Source: Sulfurovaceae bacterium (GTDB lineage Bacteria > Campylobacterota > Campylobacteria > Campylobacterales > Sulfurovaceae). Taken from it: DNA of 6,532 nt. Below, piece after piece: positions 1-6,532 of this stretch. The stretch spans positions 1 to 6,532 of the forward strand of contig JAOZOG010000115.1 of assembly GCA_029933395.1 (NCBI GenBank), written 5' to 3'. Position 1 is the stretch's first letter; each line of letters opens with the position of its first letter. The position numbers and the translations under genes are program-made. A model generated the notes under the pieces. It had not been told where the DNA came from. It was given only the letters and a program-made list of their open reading frames with translations, and did no database searches.

Positions 1-11
1 CCCGTTTTTAT

Positions 12-28
12 GGGACTAAAGTCCCTAC
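12..28 (-). repeat. Short GTAG-headed stem-loop on the permease stop codon (REP-like)
   Basis: On the minus strand a perfect 5-bp stem, GGGAC with GTCCC around a TTTA loop (25 to 12), is preceded by GTAG (28 to 25); the TAG within it is the permease stop codon. A GTAG or GGAG head followed by a small palindrome is the layout of REP elements mobilised by RAYT transposases. The bases after the stem are A-rich (ATAAAAACGGG), not U-rich, so it is not a standard intrinsic terminator. Only one copy is visible and the window ends 11 bases further on, so the repeat assignment is inference. Confidence 0.4.
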
Positions 29-1182
29 TCCTGAGAGTGAACATTTTTTGAATTAATGGCCGTATATATATCTTTTGATAAAAAATACCCTACAAATCCC
101 CAGAGAAGCACAGAACTGCTCATCGCGATCCATCCAGCCTCTTCATCCAGGTGCACCAGCGACTTTGGATCGATGGCACTGCTGTCAAATATCCAGTCCA
201 GTCCCAACCCAAAAAGAATACTGCCGATAATGATATTTCCCAGATAGATCACCAGCGATCGACTGCCCAGCATCTTTTTGACGACACCGATCGTGACGGT
301 ATTGGTCGCGGGGCCTGCACTGAGGAAAACGAAAGCGGCACCGGCACTGACACCTGACAGCATCAGCGCGGCGGCGATGGGCAGAGAAGCGGTGGCACAG
401 ACATACATCGGAACGGCGATCGCGATGACGATGAGATAGGAGAGCCAGCTGTACTCGACAAGAATTTCACTGAGATTTTCCGGGATCGCCACCGTGATCA
501 ATGCCCCGATGATCAATCCCCAGAAGAGCGGCCTGGCGATATCCCCCAGCAGGGTGACGAAAGCGTATCGCAGTGCCTTGTGTAACGAAAAGTTTCTGAG
601 TGACTTCTCCCTGTCGGCCTGCTCGTCGTCACAGCAGGAGTTTCCGGAGCAGCAGCTTTCCGCCTCTTTTGTCATCGTGGCAAAACCTTGTGCAGTCGGT
701 TTAGCGGCCACGAAGCCACTTGGGGATACGGCAGAAAAAGCAGATTTTGACATTTCCGGAGCATCTTCATCGCGATCGAAAAGATTAGTCAGGATACCCG
801 CTGCCGTTGCGATGATCATCGAGGTAAATACACGATAGAGAGTAAAAATCCAGCCAAAGATACCATAGGTCGCCAGGATCGAATCGACTCCCGTAATCGG
901 TGTCGAGATCAGAAAAGAGAGTGTCGCCCCCTTGCTCGCTCCGCTCCTTTTGATGCTGGTTGCCAGCGGAATCACCCCGCAGGAGCAGACGGGCAGAGGG
1001 ATACCGAAAAGTGTCGACTTGACAACCGAAGCGATATTTTCTCTGCCCAGATGTTTCGTCACCAGCGTCTCAGGCACCAGTTCATGCAGGACTCCGGCAA
1101 AGAGAAGGCCAAAGAGTATATAGGGTGCCATGGCATTACTGAGTTCGACCAGGGCCGTCCAGAATTCTATGATCGTTTCCAT
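25..1182 (-). CDS. ArsP_1 (DUF318)-family permease, SO_0444-like Cu/Zn efflux transporter
   Basis: This is a polytopic inner-membrane permease expected to export metal from cytoplasm to periplasm. The 385 residues contain about 8-9 hydrophobic segments (about 15-35, 52-75, 85-105, 108-134, 205-234, 246-275, 277-300, 308-330, 348-370). Family marks are PVCSCGVIPLA (64-74), with Cys66 and Cys68, then STPITGVDS (93-101), MYVCATASLPIA (259-270) with Cys262, and SAGPATN (288-294). The central hydrophilic loop (135-205) carries CCSGNSCC (177-184), four cysteines that look like a metal-binding site. The pattern matches proteins named SO_0444 family Cu/Zn efflux transporters more closely than organoarsenical ArsP; this is recognition from memory, not a search. 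The ATG at 1182 has an ideal AAGGAG 7 bases upstream. It follows the RND pump by 38 bases on the same strand with no terminator between, so it is probably co-transcribed, perhaps with extra input from an internal promoter. Confidence 0.9.
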   Translation of the reverse strand: METIIEFWTALVELSNAMAPYILFGLLFAGVLHELVPETLVTKHLGRENIASVVKSTLFGIPLPVCSCGVIPLATSIKRSGASKGATLSFLISTPITGVDSILATYGIFGWIFTLYRVFTSMIIATAAGILTNLFDRDEDAPEMSKSAFSAVSPSGFVAAKPTAQGFATMTKEAESCCSGNSCCDDEQADREKSLRNFSLHKALRYAFVTLLGDIARPLFWGLIIGALITVAIPENLSEILVEYSWLSYLIVIAIAVPMYVCATASLPIAAALMLSGVSAGAAFVFLSAGPATNTVTIGVVKKMLGSRSLVIYLGNIIIGSILFGLGLDWIFDSSAIDPKSLVHLDEEAGWIAMSSSVLLWGFVGYFLSKDIYTAINSKNVHSQE

Positions 1183-1189
1183 TGTTTAG

Positions 1190-1195
1190 CTCCTT
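1190..1195 (-). promoter_or_regulatory. Ribosome binding site of the permease gene
   Basis: On the minus strand AAGGAG, a near-perfect Shine-Dalgarno sequence, stands 7 bases before the ATG at 1182. It is the strongest ribosome site in the window and fixes the permease start. It allows initiation independent of the upstream pump gene. Confidence 0.8.
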
Positions 1196-1206
1196 ATTAT
1201 TTTGTG

Positions 1207-1234
1207 ACTATACACTGTTTTTACTTTTTACCAA
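1207..1234 (-). promoter_or_regulatory. Possible internal sigma-70-type promoter before the permease gene
   Basis: Reading the minus strand, TTGGTA (1234-1229, 4 of 6 matches to TTGACA) is followed after 16 bases by TATAGT (1212-1207, 5 of 6 matches to TATAAT). The spacer is A-rich. Transcription would begin near 1200 and give a leader of about 18 bases that still contains the AAGGAG ribosome site. The -35 box lies in the last codons of the pump gene. AT-rich gaps produce such matches by chance, so the call is tentative. Confidence 0.3.
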
Positions 1235-4200
1235 AGAGGACCAGATAAAGCCCCGGCAGCACCAGCAGTGTCAAAATTGTCGAAGAGATGATCCCTCCGG
1301 CAACGACTACCGAGAGCGGATACTGGATCTCACTGCCTACACCGGTGGCGAATAGCAGAGGCAGGATACCAAAGAGTGTCGTAAAGGCTGTCATCAGGAC
1401 GGGTCTCAGGCGCAGAAGCGTGGCATCTTTGACCAGGTCGTGCGTTTTGACATCGGGGAACTTCACCCGCAGTTCGTCGATGAAGGAGACCAGAACGATG
1501 CCGTTGAGAATGGCGATAGCAAAGATGGCGATGAAACCGACGATGGCCGAAACACTGAGGTATTCACCGCTGATGACCAAGCCGGCGATTCCCCCGATGA
1601 GGCCGAGCGGGACACCCAGCAGGATCAGGAAGGTCTTCCTGAAAGAGTTGAATGCTGTATAGAGCAGAAGCATGATCATCAGCAGCGTGACGGGGATGAT
1701 CAGCGCCAGTGTCGCGGTAGCCTCCTGCATATTTTTGAAGTCCCCGGCCCATTTGAGGTAGTAGCCGGCCGGCATCGTGACGCTCTCCGCTATTCTGCGA
1801 TCCGCTTCTGCAACAAAAGAGGCGATATCACGGTTCTCGACCTCCATCGAGATGACCATATAGCGGCTGAGATCCTCCCGCTTGATGAAGGCTGGACCCT
1901 GGATCACATCGATGGTACATATCTCGTCGAGACGCACCATCTTGCCGCTTTGACTTCGCAGGAGGACCGACTTGACCGCTTCGATATCCTTTTTTGCTCC
2001 TTTGATTTTGGGGACGATACCGAAGCGCTTGACCCCTTCGATCTTCTCCGTGACAGGCTCTTCGCCGATACCGTTTCGAATGACACGCATTACCTCCCCA
2101 ACATCGATACCATAACGCGAGAGCGCCAGATAATCCGGACGGATACGGATCTGCGCCTGCCCCAGCTGGGTTTCGACTTCGGTACGCTCCAGCCCCTCTA
2201 CGCCGGCAAGTGCCTGATTGATCTGTCCGGCGATATCGCCCATGACCTTTTGGTCTTCACCATAGATCTTGACGGCAAGTTCTGCCTTGACCCCTTCGAG
2301 CAACTCTTCAATGCGCATCGCGATGGGTTGTGTCGGGATGAACTGGACATAGTCGAACTGCTTTTTCAGCGCCCGGGTCATCTCTTCCGCAAGTGTTTGG
2401 ATATTGTCAACATCGGGCTTGAGGGTCAACAAAACTTCCATATAGTTGCCCTGAGCAGTCTCTCCCTTTTCACTGCGTCCAATCATTGAGAGGACCGAAT
2501 CGACCTGCTGGGGATATTGCTTCAAAATAAAGTGTTCGATCGCTTTGCCGGTTTCGATACTCTGCCCCAGAGCTGTTCCGGGGATTGCGATGACGCGATA
2601 CATGATCGACTCTTCATTGAGTTCGGGCATAAACTCACGCCCCTGCTGGCTCAGCAGTCCCGCCATCACAAAAAAGATCAGGAAGGTGATCGCGATGACA
2701 CTTTTGGCATACCTAAGCGAAAAGTTCAGCAGCGGCGTATAGAAAGATTTGATACTACGCATCAGGGGGCTGTTGGAGTGTTTGCCGACCCGAAGCATCA
2801 TATAGGAGAGCACCGGAACGAGCAGCAGTGCGACTGCCAGCGAGCCGAGCATCACAAAGACGATATCCAGTGCCATCGGCGTATAGAGTTTGCCCGCCAA
2901 TCCCTCGAGACTGAGCAGCGGAATGAAGACGACAGCGATGATAAGCAGGGCGAAAAGCACCGGCTTGGCGACACCGGCCGTCGCTTCGGCGATCACTTCG
3001 GCACGTGGCCGTTTCGGGTTGTCATGGAGGAGGCGGAAGCTGTTTTCGACGACGACGATCGTCCCGTCGACGATCATTCCGATCGCGATGGCCAGTCCGC
3101 TGAGACTCATCAGGTTGGCCGAGATACCATACTGCTGCATCATCAAAAAGGCGATCAGCAGGGAGAGCGGCAGGGAGATGATGACGATAAAGGCGGAACG
3201 CAGCTCGAAGAGAAAAAGAAAGAGCACGATCGCCACAAGTATCGATCCGGTCAGCAGGGCACTGGTCATCGTGCTGACAGCCTTGTGTGTGATCTCGGTT
3301 CGGTCGTAGACGGTTTTGATCGTCACACCCTTTGGCAGGGCGGTTTCGACCAGCGGCAGCTTCGCTTTGATCGCTTCGACGACTTTGGCGGCATTGGTTC
3401 CGCTGCGCTGCAGGACCATCCCGAACATCGCCTCTTTTCCGTCGATCGTCACCGCACCAAACCGAAGTGCCCTGCCCGGCTTGACTTCGGCAACATCACT
3501 GATCGTGACTGCCTTGGCATCTTTGGCCCGAACGACGGTATTGCGAATATCATCGATTGATCGATAGAAGCCCGCACCCCGGATCAGATACTGCTCGCGG
3601 TTGAACTCCAGGTATTGTCCGCCGGCAGATTGGTTGGAGCGTTCGAGTGCTTCGACGATCTCATCGTAGGTGACATCCACTGCCTGCAGCCTTTTGGGAT
3701 CGATCAGTACATCATACTGCTTCTCGAATCCACCCCAGCCGATTACCTCTTCGACGCCATCGACCGCCTTGAGCATCGGTGCGACGACATAGTCCTGCAG
3801 TTCACGCAGTCTGCTCAGAGAGAGTTTGCCACTCCTGTCCTCTACCTGATACCAGAAGACCTGTCCCAGCCCTGTAGTATTGGGCCCCATCACAGGCTTG
3901 CCCCAGCCTGCGGGGATATCTACGGTAGCGAGCCGCTCCGTGACCAGCTGGCGCAGAAAATAGGTATCGTATCTGTCTTCGAAAAAGATCGACACATAGG
4001 AGAGGCCGAAGATGGAGTTGGAGAGGATCATCTTGACCCCGGGCAGGCCAGCCATCGCCGACTCCACCGGATAGGTGATGAGTTTCTCGATATCCTCGGC
4101 AGAGTTGCCGGGACTCTCGGTGTAGATCACCACCTGCCTGGGGGTGATATCGGGGAAGGCATCCACGGGTATATCCCGGTAAGCTTTGTAGCCGAAACCT

Positions 4201-4268
4201 GCGATCGCCACAAAGAGCGCAATGATGAGAAATTTATACTGTATCAACAGTTCAAAAAATCGTTTCAT
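1221..4268 (-). CDS. czcA: Heavy-metal efflux RND transporter, CzcA/CusA family (HME-RND)
   Basis: This is the inner-membrane, proton-driven pump of the tripartite complex. The 1015-residue length is slightly below CzcA and CusA (about 1040-1065) and the architecture is complete: TM1 at about 13-27, first periplasmic lobe about 30-335, TM2-6 about 336-490, TM7 about 522-540, second lobe about 541-850, TM8-12 about 853-1012. The family motif in TM4 reads AIAIGMIVDGTIVVVEN (393-409). The proton-relay Asp401 and Glu408 are kept, but the first Asp of CzcA's DFG is Ala395, as in CusA. Judged from memory of CusA, the copper-binding methionines M573 and M623 fall at Arg558 and Glu655, which argues against a Cu(I)/Ag(I) pump. 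The N-terminal FPDITPRQVVIYTESPG is typical of the family. The ATG at 4268 has AGGA 7 bases upstream, overlapping the adaptor's TAG stop. The czcA symbol marks the family; the exact metal is unproven. Confidence 0.95.
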   Translation of the reverse strand: MKRFFELLIQYKFLIIALFVAIAGFGYKAYRDIPVDAFPDITPRQVVIYTESPGNSAEDIEKLITYPVESAMAGLPGVKMILSNSIFGLSYVSIFFEDRYDTYFLRQLVTERLATVDIPAGWGKPVMGPNTTGLGQVFWYQVEDRSGKLSLSRLRELQDYVVAPMLKAVDGVEEVIGWGGFEKQYDVLIDPKRLQAVDVTYDEIVEALERSNQSAGGQYLEFNREQYLIRGAGFYRSIDDIRNTVVRAKDAKAVTISDVAEVKPGRALRFGAVTIDGKEAMFGMVLQRSGTNAAKVVEAIKAKLPLVETALPKGVTIKTVYDRTEITHKAVSTMTSALLTGSILVAIVLFLFLFELRSAFIVIISLPLSLLIAFLMMQQYGISANLMSLSGLAIAIGMIVDGTIVVVENSFRLLHDNPKRPRAEVIAEATAGVAKPVLFALLIIAVVFIPLLSLEGLAGKLYTPMALDIVFVMLGSLAVALLLVPVLSYMMLRVGKHSNSPLMRSIKSFYTPLLNFSLRYAKSVIAITFLIFFVMAGLLSQQGREFMPELNEESIMYRVIAIPGTALGQSIETGKAIEHFILKQYPQQVDSVLSMIGRSEKGETAQGNYMEVLLTLKPDVDNIQTLAEEMTRALKKQFDYVQFIPTQPIAMRIEELLEGVKAELAVKIYGEDQKVMGDIAGQINQALAGVEGLERTEVETQLGQAQIRIRPDYLALSRYGIDVGEVMRVIRNGIGEEPVTEKIEGVKRFGIVPKIKGAKKDIEAVKSVLLRSQSGKMVRLDEICTIDVIQGPAFIKREDLSRYMVISMEVENRDIASFVAEADRRIAESVTMPAGYYLKWAGDFKNMQEATATLALIIPVTLLMIMLLLYTAFNSFRKTFLILLGVPLGLIGGIAGLVISGEYLSVSAIVGFIAIFAIAILNGIVLVSFIDELRVKFPDVKTHDLVKDATLLRLRPVLMTAFTTLFGILPLLFATGVGSEIQYPLSVVVAGGIISSTILTLLVLPGLYLVLFGKK

Positions 4269-4275
4269 GGATACA

Positions 4276-4279
4276 TCCT
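4276..4279 (-). promoter_or_regulatory. Ribosome binding site of the RND pump gene, overlapping the adaptor stop
   Basis: On the minus strand AGGA stands 7 bases before the ATG at 4268. Its first two bases are the last two of the adaptor's TAG stop codon. This decides the pump start and points to coupled translation of adaptor and pump. Confidence 0.7.
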
Positions 4280-5441
4280 AGTGACCATGCTCGCCAAGAG
4301 AGGACTTGAGGATCATCGATTTAACGAAATAGACTCCATCACTAACGTATGTTTCACCGGCTTTTATGCCTTCGACAGCTACATCTTCGCCACTGTAGGT
4401 GATAGTCTTGACCACTTGGGGGAGATAAGGAACAGACTCATCTGATTCGTGCCCATGATCATCCTCTTCTTTATGATCGGCCTCATCTCCTCCTGTCTCC
4501 TCTTTATGGTGCACCTCTTCCGTGTGATTGCCTGGGCTTTCTGTTTCATGATGTGCCTCCTCCTGAGGAATGAAGACGACCCACTCTCCATTGAAAAGTG
4601 AAAGCGAACTCCTCCGAACCATCACTGATTCACGATAAGGGGGCAGTACGATCGCCATCTCTGCGAAAGCACCCAGCAGCAGCTTTTTCGGATCGTTTTC
4701 GATCCAGAAAAGCACCTGTGCCCGCTGTGTTTCGCTGTCGACCTCGGGCAGGAGCTGGACAAAGGTGCAGGGGTACTGCTCTCCGGCGAGGGTAATACGT
4801 CCGATGGTACTGGGCGTCACTTTCATCGCATCGTCAACACTCAGATAAGCCAATGCATAGTAGCCGCTCTGCTGGACCAGTGTGATCAGCGGCGTCTGTG
4901 CATCGACCGTAGCGTGCAGCGGCACCAGTAGCTCTCCCACGATGCCATCCGCATGCGCGATGAGCAGCAGTTCGTCGGTCGCCTCTTTGAGTCTGTCGGG
5001 ATCGATACCCAGTGCTTTGAGCTGTGAACGGAGTGTATTTCTCTTTGATTTTATCTCCTGAAGCACGATCAGTTTGGCATTCTTCTCCTGTTTGGAGCCG
5101 ACACCTTTTTGGTAGAGTTTTTCCGCAGTATCCAGATCATACCGGGCCGCTTCGATCTGCCTGGAGAGTGCGATATACTCCGCTGTCATTTTGGAGAGAT
5201 CCATCGACTGGATCAACGCCACTCTGTCACCCTTTTTGACCTCGGCTCCCGGCTTGACGAAGTAGTTTTCGATATGCCCTCCCAGGATGGAGACGATCTG
5301 CTGCTTCTGATTGGAGAGCTGGGTGATTTTGGCATTAGTCGTGACGATTTTTCCCAATGGTTTGAGCTGAGCTTTTTCCAGCTTGATCGTATCGGCGACG
5401 GCAAAGATAGAGCAGAGTGCCAGCAGTAGTAGTTTAGTCAT
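4278..5441 (-). CDS. RND efflux periplasmic adaptor (membrane fusion protein), CzcB/CusB type, with His-rich insert
   Basis: This periplasmic adaptor links the inner-membrane RND pump to the outer-membrane channel. The 387-residue product begins with a signal peptide (MTKLLLLALCSIFAVA, likely cleavage after Ala16). A biotinyl-lipoyl half-motif follows at about 46-80 (GGHIENYFVKPGAEVKKGD), then an alpha-helical hairpin at about 82-150 and the second lipoyl half at about 158-190 (IAHADGIVGELLVPLHATV). A beta-barrel region spans about 195-270. The membrane-proximal domain, about 270-380, is split by an acidic, histidine-rich insert at about 294-336 holding His297, 298, 306, 311, 312, 323, 329 and 331. 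The protein ends EHGH. His/Asp/Glu ligands suit Zn(II)-like ions better than the methionine sites of CusB; that is inference. The ATG at 5441 has an AAGGA ribosome site 7 bases upstream. It shares 8 bases with the channel gene and lies 9 bases before the pump gene, so the three are one transcription unit. Confidence 0.94.
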   Translation of the reverse strand: MTKLLLLALCSIFAVADTIKLEKAQLKPLGKIVTTNAKITQLSNQKQQIVSILGGHIENYFVKPGAEVKKGDRVALIQSMDLSKMTAEYIALSRQIEAARYDLDTAEKLYQKGVGSKQEKNAKLIVLQEIKSKRNTLRSQLKALGIDPDRLKEATDELLLIAHADGIVGELLVPLHATVDAQTPLITLVQQSGYYALAYLSVDDAMKVTPSTIGRITLAGEQYPCTFVQLLPEVDSETQRAQVLFWIENDPKKLLLGAFAEMAIVLPPYRESVMVRRSSLSLFNGEWVVFIPQEEAHHETESPGNHTEEVHHKEETGGDEADHKEEDDHGHESDESVPYLPQVVKTITYSGEDVAVEGIKAGETYVSDGVYFVKSMILKSSLGEHGH

Positions 5442-6532
5442 GGTATTTTCCTTGAAGGTAGTTGAGTTCTATTCTCTGGTCATTCGCCAGTTTTTGTGTC
5501 TGCAGGAGTGCTTTGCCTGTTTCGATCAGTCGGCGCTTGGTGATCATCAGATCCAGTAGTGATCCTTTGGAGATGCGGTAGCCCTCCTCGAAGAGGCTCA
5601 GGAGCTCTTTTTGCTCTTTTTGGAGTGTTTTGAGTGAGCGATACTCTGTCGAGAGATCGCGTATAGCACTTCGCAGCGACTCCCTCTGCATCGTTTCGCT
5701 GGCTTGCAGATGCTGCCGGTCGAGCTCTGTCTGACGCATCTTGATCATCGCCAGTGCTTTCTCTTCCCTGTTTTGGTTGAAGAAAGGAATGGGTACAGAG
5801 ACCCCTACTCTCGCGATCGACTGATCAGGCTCCTTTTCCATTTCGCCATAGAGCGAGAAGGCTTTAAAGGTTCTGTCGTTGGCTGCCGCCTCTGCCGCGA
5901 AGATCTCTCTTTTTGCAGCAAGCACCTGCGAGAGCGGACTCTCGAAGCTGCCTGTAGAGACTTTGGCAAAAAGCGGATAGATAAATTGTCTGTGCAGCGT
6001 GACCTTTTTGCTCAAGCCTGCCAATCCAAGAAGCTGATAGTAAAGTGTCCGAGCCTGTCGTTTTGCATCCAGAATCTCTGTCTTGGCCATCATCGCCTCG
6101 GTTTTGGCTTGAATATACTGTGCCCTGCTCTCTGCACCACTCCGGAAGCGCTCCTCTGCGATACCCGACACTCTCTGACTGACTGCAAAATCCTGCTGGA
6201 GCAATGCAACAAGCCTCTCCCGATAGACATATTCCGTATAGAGCTTTTCCAGCGCTTTGAGAAAACCGGAGACACCCTGTGAGACATAGGCCTGCTGCAG
6301 CACTTTGCCGGCAGTAGCCTTCTGAGAAAGCGCATCATAATATCCGCCGGTACGGATGGGCTGTGAATAGGTCGCTCTATAGCCGGTCCGAATCTCCCCG
6401 ATTTCCGGATTGAACTGACTGACTTCGACTTCCAGCAGAGGATTTTCCGCCCGCAGCAGGATAGCGCTCTCCTGTTTGGCTGCCGAGAGTGTGAGCCGTT
6501 TGCTCTGGAGGATTTTGGAGTGTCTCAGGACA
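5434..6532 (-). CDS. TolC/CzcC-family outer-membrane efflux channel, N-terminus cut by window edge
   Basis: This is the outer-membrane channel of a tripartite metal efflux system; it would form a trimeric barrel with a long periplasmic alpha-helical tunnel. The frame stays open to the right edge, so 365 residues are visible and the start (signal peptide, perhaps 50-90 residues) lies outside. Counting from the edge, residues 29-36 read ENPLLEVE, the NP-x-L segment usual near the start of the mature CzcC-type fold. Residues 123-145 (ERFRSGAES...QAKTE) and 322-337 (SKGSLLDLMITKRRLIE) are the paired helix signatures of the outer-membrane efflux protein repeats. Residues 242-256 (VGVSVPIPFFNQNRE) match the central P-x-PFFNxNR motif typical of CzcC relatives. 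Long Gln/Glu/Lys/Arg-rich helices fill the rest. Its end overlaps the adaptor gene by 8 bases, implying translational coupling. The family is secure; the substrate cannot be read from this subunit. Confidence 0.93.
   Translation of the reverse strand, partial: VLRHSKILQSKRLTLSAAKQESAILLRAENPLLEVEVSQFNPEIGEIRTGYRATYSQPIRTGGYYDALSQKATAGKVLQQAYVSQGVSGFLKALEKLYTEYVYRERLVALLQQDFAVSQRVSGIAEERFRSGAESRAQYIQAKTEAMMAKTEILDAKRQARTLYYQLLGLAGLSKKVTLHRQFIYPLFAKVSTGSFESPLSQVLAAKREIFAAEAAANDRTFKAFSLYGEMEKEPDQSIARVGVSVPIPFFNQNREEKALAMIKMRQTELDRQHLQASETMQRESLRSAIRDLSTEYRSLKTLQKEQKELLSLFEEGYRISKGSLLDLMITKRRLIETGKALLQTQKLANDQRIELNYLQGKYHD
5449..5453 (-). promoter_or_regulatory. Ribosome binding site of the adaptor gene
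   Basis: On the minus strand AAGGA stands 7 bases before the ATG at 5441. It lies inside the coding sequence of the upstream channel gene, whose TAA stop falls just after the adaptor ATG. This supports the ATG at 5441 as the start and suggests that ribosomes finishing the channel gene restart on the adaptor. Confidence 0.75.

Noticed and set aside
1..30. Rho-independent terminator after the permease gene
   Set aside because: The hairpin stem has only 5 pairs and is followed on the minus strand by A-rich, not T-rich, sequence. The operon's true end may lie beyond the left edge.
3552..3565. Repeated ATCGAT pair (ATCGAT-TG-ATCGAT) as a possible operator
   Set aside because: It lies deep inside the pump gene, encodes the in-frame segment RSIDD, and arises naturally from Ile and Asp codons; similar GATC/CGAT runs occur throughout the window.
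1221..4268. Calling the pump CusA (Cu/Ag efflux) because of its AIG motif
   Set aside because: The neighbourhood of two remembered CusA methionine sites shows Arg558 and Glu655, and the adaptor carries histidine rather than methionine clusters, so a copper/silver name is not supported.
1440..4445. Three long plus-strand open frames (1440-2489, 2517-3560, 3615-4445) antisense to the pump and adaptor genes
   Set aside because: Their translations are rich in Asp, Arg, His and Gln with no domain, signal or membrane pattern, as expected from the reverse of a well-conserved GC-balanced gene. They have no upstream ribosome-site support and lie opposite an unquestionable pump gene.
4379..4591. Small minus-strand frame in the His-rich part of the adaptor
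   Set aside because: It is an out-of-frame shadow of the adaptor gene; its Lys/Arg-rich product comes from the repetitive GAA/GAT/CAT codons read in another frame.
5434..6303. A GTG start at 6303 for the outer-membrane channel, giving a 289-residue protein
   Set aside because: The frame is open for 76 more codons to the window edge and that stretch encodes recognisable channel sequence (ENPLLEVE), so the GTG is an internal valine codon and the gene is cut by the edge.

Overview
The window holds four co-directional genes, all on the minus strand, tightly packed and read from right to left. It looks like most of one heavy-metal efflux operon from a Gram-negative bacterium. The Gram-negative assignment is firm, because the genes encode a complete outer-membrane/periplasm/inner-membrane export path. 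Protein style and roughly 50% GC would fit a Campylobacterota lineage (Sulfurovum/Sulfurimonas-like), but that is a guess from general impression, not from a marker gene.

Layout in transcription order: (1) a TolC/CzcC-type outer-membrane channel, cut by the right edge so that its N-terminus is missing (5434 to beyond 6532); (2) a periplasmic adaptor of the CzcB/CusB type with a His/Asp/Glu-rich insertion (4278-5441), overlapping gene 1 by 8 bases; (3) a complete 1015-residue heavy-metal RND pump of the CzcA/CusA type (1221-4268), 9 bases after gene 2; (4) a 385-residue permease of the ArsP_1 / SO_0444 Cu/Zn-efflux type with a CC...CC cysteine cluster (25-1182), 38 bases after gene 3. A short GTAG-headed stem-loop sits on the stop codon of gene 4 at the left edge. 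Only about 70 bases of the window are non-coding, and the strand opposite the operon holds no credible genes.

How they may work together: genes 1-3 are the three parts of a classical trans-envelope pump (channel, adaptor, proton-driven transporter) that takes metal ions from the periplasm or inner membrane to the outside. Gene 4 would be expected to move metal from cytoplasm to periplasm, handing it to the RND complex. Ligand chemistry (His/Asp/Glu in the adaptor, no methionine at two remembered CusA copper positions in the pump, Cys in the permease) suggests a divalent, zinc-like substrate for the RND part, with Cu or Zn possible for the permease. This is inference. No regulator and no operon promoter lie in the window; both should be sought beyond the right edge.

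The families are known. The points most worth a second look are the pairing of the permease with the pump, the metal-ligand-rich inserts, the possible internal promoter before the permease, and the REP-like hairpin.
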